NCBI RefSeq assembly: GCF_018614575.1 | Contig: NZ_JAGGOJ010000035.1 | Location: 91,006 to 155,005, forward strand | DNA from: Streptomyces sp. ISL-10 | GTDB lineage: Bacteria; Actinomycetota; Actinomycetes; Streptomycetales; Streptomycetaceae | DNA: 64,000 nucleotides | Reading direction: 5' to 3' | Shown: piece by piece, positions 17,470 to 26,358 of the stretch | How positions within the stretch are numbered: the first letter of the stretch is position 1 | How the letters are laid out: every line of letters begins with the position of its first letter | Program-made: the position numbers and the translations under genes | The notes under the pieces: model-generated | What the model was told of the DNA's origin: nothing | Database searches by the model: none | Seen by the model: only the letters and a program-made list of their open reading frames with translations

Positions 17470-17499
17470 GGCCCCGGCACACAACGTGCCGGGGCCTTT
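17470..17499. terminator. Bidirectional terminator, PAP2 gene / I78 gene
   Basis: GGCCCCGGCAC and GTGCCGGGGCC pair perfectly around ACAAC. T residues follow on the plus strand and AAG-rich sequence precedes, so it can serve both convergent genes. Confidence 0.85.
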
Positions 17500-17534
17500 C
17501 GCCGTACGTGGGTCCTTGCCGGCCGTGCGCCGCT

Positions 17535-17750
17535 TCAGCCCTTCCAGCAGCGGATGACGGTGCCGTCGCGCACCTCGAAGTTGAGGCGGCCCGCCATGTA
17601 CTCCATCGTGATGATCGATCCGGGCGGCAGGGCCCTCACAGTCGTCCAGCCACGCTCACGGGCTTGCTGCTCGGCGGCCTGCGCGCCGAGGCCGACATAG
17701 GAATCCGGCGCGTCGTCGGGCTGCTCGGGAGGTGTCGGTATGGGTGCCAT
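17535..17750 (-). CDS. Peptidase inhibitor I78-like small protein
   Basis: A 71-residue protein (MAPIPTPPEQPDDAPDSYVG start). It has the I78 inhibitor layout: a hydrophilic N-terminus, a central helix, then GSIITMEYMAGRLNFEVRDG and a terminal RCWKG. This resembles potato-inhibitor-I-like folds, where the loop before RLN-type residues inserts into serine proteases. No signal peptide is seen, so a cytoplasmic target is implied. A GTG three codons upstream is an alternative start; the ATG has GGAG at close spacing. A direct link to the streptogrisins in this window is only a possibility. Confidence 0.75.
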   Translation of the reverse strand: MAPIPTPPEQPDDAPDSYVGLGAQAAEQQARERGWTTVRALPPGSIITMEYMAGRLNFEVRDGTVIRCWKG

Positions 17751-17991
17751 GCACTCCACCGTAGGCGGCAGCGGACGGTGACGGAAGCGGGGAACTCGAT
17801 CACCCCAGCAGCCCCGTGTACCTCACCGGTCACGCTTCTGTCACAGGATCTCGACACCGTTCCGGTGGAGTTCCGCGTGAGCCCGTTCACCCGAACGGGT
17901 GCTGTGAGGGTGTTCGCCGAATAATGCGACGGGGAGCCTTGGCGATCATGCCCGATTTCGGCTGCGGAATTACCTGAGCGGCCGGCGGGCC

Positions 17992-18014
17992 GAATTCACG
18001 CAGACGGTGAATTC
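17992..18014. promoter_or_regulatory. Inverted repeat downstream of the WYL regulator gene
   Basis: GAATTCAC and GTGAATTC form perfect eight-base arms around seven bases, about 30 bases past the WYL stop. It may be a weak terminator or a protein site. The AT-containing arms stand out in this GC-rich background. Confidence 0.35.
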
Positions 18015-18043
18015 ACCGCTTCCTTACCAAATCCCCTCATCCG

Positions 18044-19021
18044 TTACCCCGGCGCGATCGGTCCCGATGCCAGCGCACGAGAGAGACGGTCGCGTACGTC
18101 CCTGATGCGGTCGGTCAGCTCGGGCGGCTCGACCACCTCGAAGTCCACGCCCATCAGCATCACGTGGATCACCAGCACGTCCAGACCGGCTGCCCCGGTG
18201 CGCAGCAGGCAGTGGGACGCGTCGATCGCCTCCAGCACCCCGTCGGAGGGCCCGATGGTCCGCGCCGCCTGCTCGGCGGAGGTATGGAGTCTGATCACCG
18301 CGCGGGCCGCGTAGGCGGTGGTGGAGACGCCTTGGGAGACGTAGCCGGCCAGGTCGTCGGCCGGTGGCGTGCGCGGGGCGAAGCGCGGGCCGTGCGGGGG
18401 CTTGGGCGTGATCCGGTCCGCGCGGAACGTCCGCCAGTCGGCCCGGTCCACGTCCCAGGCCACGAGGTACCAGCGACGCTCGGTGCACACCAGCCGGTGC
18501 GGCTCGACGGTGCGGCGGGTCGCGGTGCCGGCGTGGTCGAGGTATTCGAACCGAAGCCGCTCGCTGTCGCGACAGGCGTTCGCGAGCTCGGTCAGCACCG
18601 ACGGGTCGAGCTGTGTCTGGGGCGTCCGCAGCATCGGCACGGTGAAGGCGTTGAGTGCGCTCACCCGGCGGCGCAGCCTGCCCGGCAGCACCTGCTCCAG
18701 TTTGGCGAGCGCGCGTACGGAGGTCTCACCGATGCCCTCGATGCCCTGGCCGGCCGCCGTGCGCAGCCCGACGGCGACGGCCACCGCCTCATCGTCGTCG
18801 AGCAGCAGTGGCGGCAGTTCGGCGCCCGCGCCGAGCTGATAGCCGCCGCCCGTGCCGGGACTCGCGTTGACCGGATAGCCGAGCTCCCGCAGCCTGTCGA
18901 CGTCACGGCGCACGGTGCGCGGGGTGACGCCGAGCCGTTCGGCGAGAGCGGCCCCCGACCATTCGCGATGGGCCTGCAACAGCGAGAGAAGGCGCAGGAG
19001 TCGTGCCGAGGTCTCCACCAT
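18044..19021 (-). CDS. WYL-domain transcriptional regulator (YafY/DeoR-like HTH)
   Basis: A 325-residue protein. An N-terminal winged helix (LLRLLSLLQAHREWSGAALA, TPRTVRRDVDRLRELGYPV) is followed by the WYL ligand-binding domain, visible as RRWYLVAWDVDRADWRTFRADRI and the preceding strand RTVEPHRLVCTE. A C-terminal WCX-like extension covers roughly residues 235-320. Such proteins bind DNA and are thought to sense nucleic-acid fragments or other ligands. The immediate target is not evident: the upstream neighbours on the same strand are an unknown protein and a glycosyltransferase, about 70 bases away. Confidence 0.88.
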   Translation of the reverse strand: MVETSARLLRLLSLLQAHREWSGAALAERLGVTPRTVRRDVDRLRELGYPVNASPGTGGGYQLGAGAELPPLLLDDDEAVAVAVGLRTAAGQGIEGIGETSVRALAKLEQVLPGRLRRRVSALNAFTVPMLRTPQTQLDPSVLTELANACRDSERLRFEYLDHAGTATRRTVEPHRLVCTERRWYLVAWDVDRADWRTFRADRITPKPPHGPRFAPRTPPADDLAGYVSQGVSTTAYAARAVIRLHTSAEQAARTIGPSDGVLEAIDASHCLLRTGAAGLDVLVIHVMLMGVDFEVVEPPELTDRIRDVRDRLSRALASGPIAPG

Positions 19022-19093
19022 GGGCCCGAGTCTGCCAGCCGTTGCGGACAGCTTCTGTCCGCAGGCCGGGCAGCGCGGGGATGAGCGAGCGGA

Positions 19094-19885
19094 TCAGTCC
19101 GTCGCCGTGACGCGTACGCAGAGGTCGTTGTCGCCCGTGTAGCAGGGCCCGGCCAGACCGCTGTCCGTGCGCTGCTTCGGGTAGACGAAGATGCCCTTCT
19201 TGTCCCAGACGTCGTCGAGGATCCGGGAGACCCGGATGCCCTCGGCGTCCGCGGTGGGACGCAGCCACAGCTCCCACAGCTGCTCCTTGCCGCCCGCGGA
19301 GTCGGCGATGGAGGCATAGGGAAGGGTGAAGCCGAAGGCACGGCCCTCGCCCGTCACGGGAACCGCGTGCACCCGGCCGCCCGAGCTGAGGCGGGCCTCC
19401 GCCACGGCGCCGTCCCCCAGCTCCGTGCCGTACAGGAGCCCCTCCACGGACATCGAGCCCCGCCCCGGCGGGAGACCGATGTCACCCGCCTCGGCGTGCG
19501 GGGCGCGGAGCCAGCAGCGGACCGCGAGGCCGCCCGCCGCCGTGGGATACGGGACCCGTACGGCTATCCGGTCGGCCTCGGGCGTCAGGTCGACCAGGGC
19601 CCGCAGGTCCCGCACACCGGGCTCGACGGCCTCCCCGGACGCGGTGAAGACCTCCCAGCGGCCCTCGGCGAGCTCGGTCCCGGCCTCCAGTACCGCCTTC
19701 GCCGTGCCGTCGCCGGCGTCGGTCAGGGGCAGCCGGACCTCCTGACCAGCGCTGCCGGCTCCTGCCCGCCGCAGGACGAGCGCGGCGCCGGCTCCGACAA
19801 CCTCGAAGACGACGGCTCCCGAGGCGTCGGCGACGCAGTGCGCCCGCGGGGTCCGCCGCCCGCCTGCCGTGGTGGACGTGCTCAT
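19094..19885 (-). CDS. Conserved protein of unknown function, coupled to a GT4 glycosyltransferase
   Basis: A 263-residue soluble protein that I do not assign to a family. It begins STSTTAGGRRTPRAHCVADA and is rich in short strands with alternating hydrophobic residues (GAVVFEVVGAGAALVLRR, IAVRVPYPTAAGGLAV). This suggests one or two all-beta domains, as in proteins associated with teichoic-acid-like polymer transferases. Its ATG overlaps the glycosyltransferase stop (ATGA), so the two are probably made together. There is no signal peptide or membrane segment. The end has a conserved-looking DLCVRVTATD. A role in cell-surface glycan or polyol-phosphate polymer synthesis is inferred only from its partner. 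Confidence 0.65.
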   Translation of the reverse strand: MSTSTTAGGRRTPRAHCVADASGAVVFEVVGAGAALVLRRAGAGSAGQEVRLPLTDAGDGTAKAVLEAGTELAEGRWEVFTASGEAVEPGVRDLRALVDLTPEADRIAVRVPYPTAAGGLAVRCWLRAPHAEAGDIGLPPGRGSMSVEGLLYGTELGDGAVAEARLSSGGRVHAVPVTGEGRAFGFTLPYASIADSAGGKEQLWELWLRPTADAEGIRVSRILDDVWDKKGIFVYPKQRTDSGLAGPCYTGDNDLCVRVTATD

Positions 19886-21168
19886 GTGCTCTTCTTCCCT
19901 CGGCGGATCACGTCCGCGGCAACATAACGCAGCCCATAAGCCCCGTCATAGAGCGCGCTCCTGCCGCGGTGCAGCGCTTCGCGCAGCGAGCCGCCCCCCT
20001 TGTGCCGCACGTCCCGGGCCGCGAGGTCGGCGAACAGCGCCTCGTGCCGCTCGGCGATACGGGCCGGGTCGAACCGTGCGGAGGCGGCCAGCGCCGCCTG
20101 CCCGGTGCGCCGGCGCAGCTCGTCGTCCTCGATCAGCCCGAGCAGCGCGGCCGCGATCGCGTCCACGTCGCCGACCGGCACGAGCCGGCCGTCGACGCCG
20201 TCCTCGATGATCTCGCGCGGCCCGTGGGGGCAGTCGGTCGAGACGACGGGGAGGCCGCAGCGCATGGCCTCCACGATGGTCATGCCGAAGGACTCCAGGG
20301 TCGAGGTGACAGCGGCCACGGAGCCCTTGACCCACTCGGCCTCCAACGGGTTGGCCGTACCCATGAGGAAGACGTGGTTGTGCAGGCCGCGCTTGTCGAT
20401 CAGGGCACGCAGGGCCTTCTTCTCGTTGCCGGTCGCGTCGCCGCTGCCGTAGATCCGCAGCCGCCAGTCGGGCCGGGCGGCGACCACCTGGGCGAAGGCC
20501 TCGATGAGCACGTCGTAGCGCTTGACGCGGGTGAGCCGGCCGGCCGCCACGACCCATCTGGCGGTCGAGTCCGCGGGCGCCACCTGCGGCGCCGGCACGC
20601 TGTTGGGCACCGCCTCGATACGGACGCCGGGCAGGTCCAGCTGCTCGCGGTAGGCGCGTGCGTCGGCGTCGGTGACCGTGGTGACCGCATCGAGGACCGC
20701 GTAGCGGTGGGCGATCTCCCGGCGCAGCCGGTAGCCGTGGCTGTCCAGCGTCAGATGCTCCTGGCCGATCCGCACGATGCCGCGCGGGGCCTGGCGGGCG
20801 ATGTGCACATTGAGGCCTGGTCTCGTGCCGACGACGACGTCGGCGTCCAGCGACTGCAGATGGGCCCCGATCCGGAGGTCGGTGAGGCGGCTGTACTGCT
20901 TGTGCCGCCCGTCGCCGCGCGGGAAGACCTTCGCGGGCCGCGCGGCGAGCGGGTCGTCACCGTCGTAGCCGGGGCTCTTCTTGCGCAGGTCGACGAGGTG
21001 CTTCATCGTCACGCCCTCCGGAGCGCCCATGGTGGGCTCGTCGCGGTGGCGGAAGACGGAGACGATCTCGACTTCGTGCCGTTCCGCGAGCGTCCGGGCG
21101 AGGTTGAACGTCGTCCGGATGGTTCCCCCGATGCCATAGGCGTTGTGGAGCAGAAATGAAATACGCAT
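19882..21168 (-). CDS. Glycosyltransferase family 4
   Basis: A 428-residue GT-B enzyme starting MRISFLLHNAYGIGGTIRTT, the glycine-rich acceptor-side loop. The donor-side domain has VVAAGRLTRVKRYDVLIEAF and the family E-x7-E signature in STLESFGMTIVEAMRCGLPV. It transfers a sugar from a nucleotide-sugar donor with retention. The lack of membrane segments and the extra C-terminal basic stretch suggest membrane-peripheral action, probably on a cell-envelope glycan. It is the first gene of a two-gene unit with the unknown 263-residue protein. Confidence 0.85.
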   Translation of the reverse strand: MRISFLLHNAYGIGGTIRTTFNLARTLAERHEVEIVSVFRHRDEPTMGAPEGVTMKHLVDLRKKSPGYDGDDPLAARPAKVFPRGDGRHKQYSRLTDLRIGAHLQSLDADVVVGTRPGLNVHIARQAPRGIVRIGQEHLTLDSHGYRLRREIAHRYAVLDAVTTVTDADARAYREQLDLPGVRIEAVPNSVPAPQVAPADSTARWVVAAGRLTRVKRYDVLIEAFAQVVAARPDWRLRIYGSGDATGNEKKALRALIDKRGLHNHVFLMGTANPLEAEWVKGSVAAVTSTLESFGMTIVEAMRCGLPVVSTDCPHGPREIIEDGVDGRLVPVGDVDAIAAALLGLIEDDELRRRTGQAALAASARFDPARIAERHEALFADLAARDVRHKGGGSLREALHRGRSALYDGAYGLRYVAADVIRRGKKST

Positions 21169-21241
21169 GCGTCGCCGCGTCCCCCTGATGTGCTTCGCTC
21201 CCCCGGTCCTGAGGGCGCCCCGTCAGAACTGTACTGGCCGG

Positions 21242-22275
21242 TCAGGGGCGGTACGGGAGCTGGGGCACGGTGAAGCAGTTCCGGGTCATGTCCCCGCCCT
21301 GCGTGATCCACCCCCGGCCGTCCTGCCGGCGCGCGACGGACAGGCACGCGCGGCGGCTCGCCGGCGGCTCGGCCAGGCGCTCGAACGAGACGGGGAGCAG
21401 CAGCCCGCGGGCCGTGTACGGCTCGGGCCGTTGCAGGTAGCGCGCTCCACGCAGTCCCTGGTCAGGGCCGCGGAGCAGGAGCGGGCTGCGTCGGTGAACC
21501 ACATCGCCGCGGCCCAGCCCTCCAGCTGCCCTTGGGGAAAGCGGGGTCCCCTTCTTGACGGTCCGTCGTATCGCGTCGCGGAACTCCCGTACGGCGGGTG
21601 GCCGGTGTCCTCGTAGTTGCGGCTCGAACCGGTCACCCACAGCGCGTTGCGGCACCGGGGGCGCGTCCTTGTAGTGGCGGGCCACGAAGGAGGACAAGTT
21701 CTGGACGTTGGTCACCTTGGCGGTGACGTGCACGCCGATGTCGTCCATGGCCTTGCACAGCTGGGCGTTGCCGTGTGTGTCCATGGCGTCGAAGACGACG
21801 TCCGCGCGACTGCGGCCGATGTCGGCGGCCACCGCACGGAAGTTGGGCAGCGCGAAGTCGACCTGCTCGGGCACCACGCGTAGCCCTCCTTCTCCAGGCC
21901 GTGTTCCAGGAGGCGGGCGTACGCGGCGGACGCGGCCTGGTTGTAGGAGACGACGGCAGCGGTACGGGTGCCTTGGGCGCGCTTGAAGTAGCGGTAGACC
22001 TCGGTGCCGCCGTAGAGCGTGCCGTCCCAGCCGCGCGCTTCGCCGGTTCGCGGCGTGCCGCTGCCGTAGATCCCGTACAGATGCGGATAGGTGTCGTACG
22101 CGGGGCCGATGGGCTGGCCCCTGATGTCGGGCACGCCCGCGTCGGCGACCCGGCGCGCGCCGGCGTAGTCGAGGACGGTGGTGGCGACGAGGGCGAAGAC
22201 CTTGCGCTCGTCGATCAGCTCGTGGACGCACTCTCTGTTCCCGGCGCCGCTGCCGCCGTCGTCGCAGCCGACGAC
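21242..22275 (-). pseudogene. Branched-chain amino-acid-type ABC substrate-binding protein, frameshifted remnant
   Basis: Pieces of a periplasmic-binding-protein fold read on the minus strand in changing frames. CVHELIDERKVFALVATTVL to YNQAASAAYARLLEHGLEKE is in one frame. VDFALPNFRAVAADIGRSRA to VQNLSSFVARHYKDAP is in a second. FPQGQLEGWAAAMWFTDAA is in a third. The C-terminus ACLSVARRQDGRGWITQGGD to FTVPQLPYRP is back in the second. The signal peptide and first domain part are missing, because the coding signal stops at about 22275 against a fragment on the other strand. The intact protein would have delivered amino acids or related ligands to a Liv-type importer. Confidence 0.7.
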
Positions 22276-22277
22276 CG

Positions 22278-22563
22278 CGGCGAGCAGCGCATGCTCGCCG
22301 TGGCCCGCGCCCTGCCGGCCCGCGCCGAGGTGGTCCTCGTCGACGAACCGGTACGCGGTATGTCCCCGGCCCTGGCGGCCCGCGCATACGAGCTGCTGCG
22401 CGCCTCGGACGCCGCGGTCGTCGTCGCCGAGCAACGGCTGCCGCCCGGCCTGGACCCGGCCGCCGGTCCGGTGGTGGTGCATGAACTGCGCCGTGGGGAG
22501 GTCGTGTTCAGCGGGGAGCCCGGCGATTTCCCCCGGCCCGCCGGCCCCGGCTCGCGTCCCTGA
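22278..22563 (+). pseudogene. C-terminal fragment of a LivF-type ABC ATPase
   Basis: About 94 codons encode the end of an ABC ATPase: GEQRMLAVARALPARAEVVL, DEPVRGMSPALAARAYELL and VVVAEQRLPP, ending in a stop. This is the region from just after the signature motif through Walker B and the H-loop position, as in LivF/LivG ATPases. Walker A and the signature LSGG are missing. It begins at the same place where the oppositely oriented binding-protein remnant ends, so a deletion or inversion joined the two. Confidence 0.65.
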
Positions 22564-22783
22564 CACAACCGATGGACACGACCGGCGAACACGGCCGACG
22601 CACGACCGATGACGCACCGGCACGGCCGGTCCGCAGCGATCCAGTACCCCGCCACGCCGCCACAGGACCACCGCGCCACCGATTCGGTGCCCCTTCACGC
22701 GTGACCCCTGCCGCATATCACCCGTTGACCCGTTATGAGCCGGGACCCGCCCGGCGCACCTGATCAAGTCCGAGGAGCCACCC

Positions 22784-23563
22784 GTGCCGCGCATGCTCGA
22801 CGTCAGCGAGGACGTACGCGCCGAGATCGGCGACGAAGAAGCCGACCGGCTGCTCGCCGGCCACAACGCACCGGGCAGCTACGACTGCACCTCCTGCCGT
22901 ACCCCGGGCGACTCCGAGCAGGAACGCACCAGCACGGTGCTGTTCGTCGGCGAGGAGACCGCCGTTCTCGCCTTCGCCCACGCCACCTGCATCCCCTCGC
23001 AGGTCGTCCAGGTCGCCGAGGACCAGCTCCAGGGCGCCGTCCGGTCCATCACCGGTGAGGAGCCGCGGATCGCGGGCGCCGCGCCCGAGCAGGCCGTGCT
23101 GGGCGTCACCAGTGGTCTGATCCTGATCAACGGGGCGCTGCACCCCGCGCTCGTGGTCGAGCCGACCGCGCCCATCGCCCGTGCCGGCACCTCGGGATTC
23201 GGCGGAGACGAGTTCCTCCCGCTCCTCGTCGAGCAGGGCTTCCGGCCGGTCTCCGACGTGAACCAGGTGCCGGGGCAGCTGCCCGGATGGTCGGTGCTGG
23301 TGGCCATGGGCCGGCTGCACGCCGTGCTCCAGCCCGGTACGGGCGGCGGCGGCCAGGTCGCCTGGTGGCAGGCCCACCAGCCGCTCCAGGTCACCGAGGG
23401 CTGGCGTACGGCGGCCAACAAGACGCACACCGTGCTCGTCTTCGCCGCGCCGGTCGGCTCCATCGGTCAGCAGCCGCGCGAGGACCTGCTGCGCGACGCC
23501 CTGGAGAAGGCTGCTGCGAACGGGCGTCTGGTGGCCGCCTCGATGCCACTGGCGGGTACCTGA
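22784..23563 (+). CDS. Conserved Streptomyces protein of unknown function
   Basis: A 259-residue soluble protein. The GTG start lies seven bases after AGGAG. A CxxC (YDCTSCRTPG) near residue 35 and a second Cys near residue 69 could form a metal or redox site. The rest alternates helices and strands (TAVLAFAHATCIPSQVVQVA, GLILINGALHPALVVEPT) and contains two tryptophans in WWQAHQPLQVTEGWR. There is no signal peptide. I recognise it only as a conserved actinobacterial hypothetical. Its neighbours, the ABC remnant upstream and a small Tyr/Gly-rich protein downstream, give no clue. Confidence 0.7.
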   Translation: MPRMLDVSEDVRAEIGDEEADRLLAGHNAPGSYDCTSCRTPGDSEQERTSTVLFVGEETAVLAFAHATCIPSQVVQVAEDQLQGAVRSITGEEPRIAGAAPEQAVLGVTSGLILINGALHPALVVEPTAPIARAGTSGFGGDEFLPLLVEQGFRPVSDVNQVPGQLPGWSVLVAMGRLHAVLQPGTGGGGQVAWWQAHQPLQVTEGWRTAANKTHTVLVFAAPVGSIGQQPREDLLRDALEKAAANGRLVAASMPLAGT

Positions 23564-23778
23564 CCGTTCCCCTGCCGGCCCTCGGGACGGCACACCGCCC
23601 GGCCCCGGGCCCTGCCGTGCCGGGAGCCGCGGCGGCACGCGGACGTACGCCTGGAGCGCCCCGCCGCCCCCTGGCGAGCGTCCGTGTGCCCGCGCGGAGC
23701 CACAAGGGCTTTCGTCCCCCGGAAGCATGCAGCTCGCCCCAGCCCGCATCCGCATCACTTCCCCGTCGTTGCAGGTAC

Positions 23779-24138
23779 GTGCACTCATACGACCCCTCCC
23801 GCCAGCCGTACCAGAGCCACATTCCCGCGATGCGCCCGGCGCGTGACGGATCGGCAGGCCATTCGGCCACACCGATCTACGACGCGCTGTACTCCGAGTA
23901 CCTGAGGGCGTTCAAGACGCTGCCGGGTGACCGCAGCGGCGAGGAGGACCTCGGATTCCGGCCCTTCGGGGCGACGGGACTGCACAGCAGCCGGGGCGGC
24001 CACGGGGGCTACGGCAGCAACACCGGTCATCCGAACACAGGGGTGCACCAGGGAAATTGGCAGCCGTACCACCAGGTCGGCCGGCACAGCGCTCCGCAGC
24101 CCGCCGCACTGCCGCCGGGACCGCGCCAGGGTGTGTGA
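23779..24138 (+). CDS. Small Tyr/Gly/His-rich protein of unknown function
   Basis: A 119-residue protein beginning VHSYDPSRQPYQSHIPAMRP. A short conserved-looking helix (PIYDALYSEYLRAFKTLPGD) is followed by a low-complexity tail rich in Gly, His, Ser and Gln (GGHGGYGSNTGHP). The GTG start has only a weak GCAGGT upstream. An internal ATG at codon 18 is an alternative. The coding signal is supported by third-position GC and by a strong terminator immediately after. No function can be stated. Confidence 0.55.
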   Translation: MHSYDPSRQPYQSHIPAMRPARDGSAGHSATPIYDALYSEYLRAFKTLPGDRSGEEDLGFRPFGATGLHSSRGGHGGYGSNTGHPNTGVHQGNWQPYHQVGRHSAPQPAALPPGPRQGV

Positions 24139-24148
24139 CCCCGCTCGC

Positions 24149-24200
24149 GACATGGAGAAGGGTGCCGACGCATCTGGCGTCGGCACCCTTCCTCATGTCG
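24149..24200. terminator. Long bidirectional terminator between small gene and der
   Basis: GAAGGGTGCCGACGC and GCGTCGGCACCCTTC pair perfectly around ATCTG. The pairing extends after a two-base mismatch through CGACATG/CATGTCG, giving an almost continuous 24-bp stem between two convergent genes. Confidence 0.85.
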
Positions 24201-24203
24201 GCG

Positions 24204-25652
24204 TCACTTCTTGCGGCCGCGCTTCTCCCGCACCCGCACCGAGATGTGGATCGGCGTGCCCTCGAAGCCGAACTCCTCGCGCAGCCGGCGCTCGACGAAG
24301 CGCCGGTAGCCGTGCTCCAGGAAGCCGGAGGCGAAGAGGACGAAGCGGGGCGGCTTGGTGCCCGCCTGCGTACCGAACAGGATGCGGGGCTGCTTGCCGC
24401 CGCGGATCGGGTGCGGGTGGGCAGCGACGAGCTCACCGAGGAAGGCGTTCAGCCGGCCGGTGGGGACACGGGTCTCCCAGCCGGCGAGCGCGGTCTCGAT
24501 CGCCGGGACCAGCTTCTCCATATGGCGGCCGGTGACGGCGGAGACGTTGACCCGCGGCGCCCAGGCGACCTGGCCGAGCTCGGTCTCGATCTCCCGCTCC
24601 AGGTAGTAGCGGCGCTCCTCGTCGAGGGTGTCCCACTTGTTGTACGCGATGACCATCGCCCGGCCCGCCTCGACGGCCATGGTGATGATGCGCTGGTCCT
24701 GGACGCTGATCGACTCGCTCGCGTCGATCAGGACGACGGCGACCTCCGCCTTCTCGACGGCGGCTGCGGTGCGCAGGGAGGCGTAGTAGTCCGCGCCCTC
24801 CTGGAGGTGGACGCGGCGGCGGATGCCGGCCGTGTCGACGAACTTCCAGGTGACGCCGCCGAGTTCGATCAGCTCGTCGACCGGGTCGCGGGTGGTGCCC
24901 GCCATTTCGTTGACGACCACGCGCTCCTCGCGCGCGACCTTGTTCAGCAGGGAGGACTTGCCCACGTTCGGGCGGCCGATCAGGGCGATGCGGCGGGGGC
25001 CGCCGACCGCGTTGCCGAAGGTCTGCGCCGGGGCGTCCGGCAGGGCCTCCAGAACGGCGTCGAGCATGTCACCCGTGCCGCGGCCGTGCAGCGCGGAGAC
25101 AGGGTGCGGCTCGCCGAGACCGAGCGACCACAGGGCGGTGGCGTCGGCCTCGCCGCTCGGTCCGTCGACCTTGTTGGCGCACAGCACGACGGGCTTGCCG
25201 GCCCGGCGCAGCAGCTTGACGACGGCCTCGTCGGTGTCGGTCGGGCCGACCGTGGCGTCGACGACGAAGACGACCGCGTCGGCGGCCTCGATGGCGTACT
25301 CGGCCTGGGCGGCGACGGAGGCGTCGATGCCGAGGACGTCCTGCTCCCAGCCGCCGGTGTCGACGACCTTGAAGCGCCGCCCCGCCCACTCGGCCTCGTA
25401 GGTGACGCGGTCGCGGGTGACGCCGGGCTTGTCCTCGACGACCGCTTCGCGGCGGCCGATGACGCGGTTCACCAGGGTCGACTTGCCGACATTGGGGCGG
25501 CCGACGACGGCGAGGACCGGCAGCGGGCCGTGGCCGGCCTCCTCGATCGCGCCTTCGACGTCCTCGACGTCGAAGCCCTCTTCCGCGGCGAGCTCCATGA
25601 ACTCCGCGTACTCGGCGTCGCCGAGCGCTCCGTGGTCGTGCTGGTCGTTCAT
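24204..25652 (-). CDS. der: Ribosome-associated GTPase Der (EngA)
   Basis: A 482-residue double GTPase needed for 50S subunit maturation. Two G domains follow one another: the first with GRPNVGKSTLVN and DTGGWEQD, the second with GRPNVGKSSLLN, DTAGIRRR and NKWD. The C-terminal KH-like domain ends in the basic VRVREKRGRKK. An acidic N-terminal leader of about 45 residues (DAEYAEFMELAAEEGFDVED) precedes the first G domain, as in other actinobacterial Der proteins. The ATG giving MNDQHDHG was chosen because GAGGAACG lies at a plausible distance; an in-frame start 18 codons earlier lacks one. It lies downstream of cmk and plsC. Confidence 0.95.
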   Translation of the reverse strand: MNDQHDHGALGDAEYAEFMELAAEEGFDVEDVEGAIEEAGHGPLPVLAVVGRPNVGKSTLVNRVIGRREAVVEDKPGVTRDRVTYEAEWAGRRFKVVDTGGWEQDVLGIDASVAAQAEYAIEAADAVVFVVDATVGPTDTDEAVVKLLRRAGKPVVLCANKVDGPSGEADATALWSLGLGEPHPVSALHGRGTGDMLDAVLEALPDAPAQTFGNAVGGPRRIALIGRPNVGKSSLLNKVAREERVVVNEMAGTTRDPVDELIELGGVTWKFVDTAGIRRRVHLQEGADYYASLRTAAAVEKAEVAVVLIDASESISVQDQRIITMAVEAGRAMVIAYNKWDTLDEERRYYLEREIETELGQVAWAPRVNVSAVTGRHMEKLVPAIETALAGWETRVPTGRLNAFLGELVAAHPHPIRGGKQPRILFGTQAGTKPPRFVLFASGFLEHGYRRFVERRLREEFGFEGTPIHISVRVREKRGRKK

Positions 25653-25713
25653 GAAGTCCGTTCCTCGTTCGTCACTGGGCCGCGTGCTGTGTGGCCCATT
25701 ACTCAAGTCTGGC

Positions 25714-26358
25714 TCAACGCCCGGTCAGGCGCTTTGCGTTTTCCAGGTGGGCGGTCAGCCGCTCCTGGATGCGTACGGTGGCGTCGTCAAGCGCCTTGCG
25801 CGTACGCCGTCCGCTGCTGTCCCCCGCCTGGAAGGGGTCGCCGAAGACGACGTCGACCCTGCTGCGCAGTGGCGGCAGTGCCCTTATCAACCGTCCGCGG
25901 CGCTCCGTGCTTCCCAGGACAGCGACGGGCACGATGGGCGCGCCGCTGCGCACGGCGAAGTACGCGAGCCCGGCGCGCAGCGAGGCGAAATCGCCCTCGC
26001 CCCTGGTGCCCTCAGGGAAGATACCGAGGACGCCGCCGTTCTCCAGGATCCCGAGGGCACCCGCGATGGCGGTCCGGTCAGCCGTCGTACGGTCCACCTT
26101 GAGCTGCCCGATCCCGGTCAGGAACGGGTCCAGCGGACCGACGAACGCCTCCTTCTTGATCAGGAAGTGCACGGGCCGCGGGGCGGTGCCCATGAGCATC
26201 GGCCCGTCGATGTTGTGCGAGTGGTTCACCGCGAGGATGACCGGGCCGGCGGCGGGGACCCGCCAGGCGCCCAGGACGCGCGGCTTCCACAGCCCGTACA
26301 TCAGGCCGATGCCGATGCCCCGCCCGACGGCCGCGCCCTTCTTCGAGGGGACGGTCAC
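25714..26358 (-). CDS. 1-acyl-glycerol-3-phosphate acyltransferase-like (PlsC)
   Basis: A 214-residue acyltransferase with the HX4D catalytic motif in NHSHNID, the acceptor-binding motif FPEGTR and a later P-containing block (APIVPVAVLG). It should acylate lysophosphatidic acid or a similar acceptor at the membrane. The GTG start overlaps the cmk stop (GTGA), so it is translated with cmk. The cmk-plsC-der order is common in actinobacteria. The absence of a strong transmembrane segment suggests peripheral membrane attachment. Confidence 0.88.
   Translation of the reverse strand: MTVPSKKGAAVGRGIGIGLMYGLWKPRVLGAWRVPAAGPVILAVNHSHNIDGPMLMGTAPRPVHFLIKKEAFVGPLDPFLTGIGQLKVDRTTADRTAIAGALGILENGGVLGIFPEGTRGEGDFASLRAGLAYFAVRSGAPIVPVAVLGSTERRGRLIRALPPLRSRVDVVFGDPFQAGDSSGRRTRKALDDATVRIQERLTAHLENAKRLTGR

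Noticed and set aside
24149..24200. Attachment site or mobile-element end
   Set aside because: The inverted repeat sits exactly between two convergent genes and has the form of a bidirectional terminator; no integrase or transposase is present in the window.
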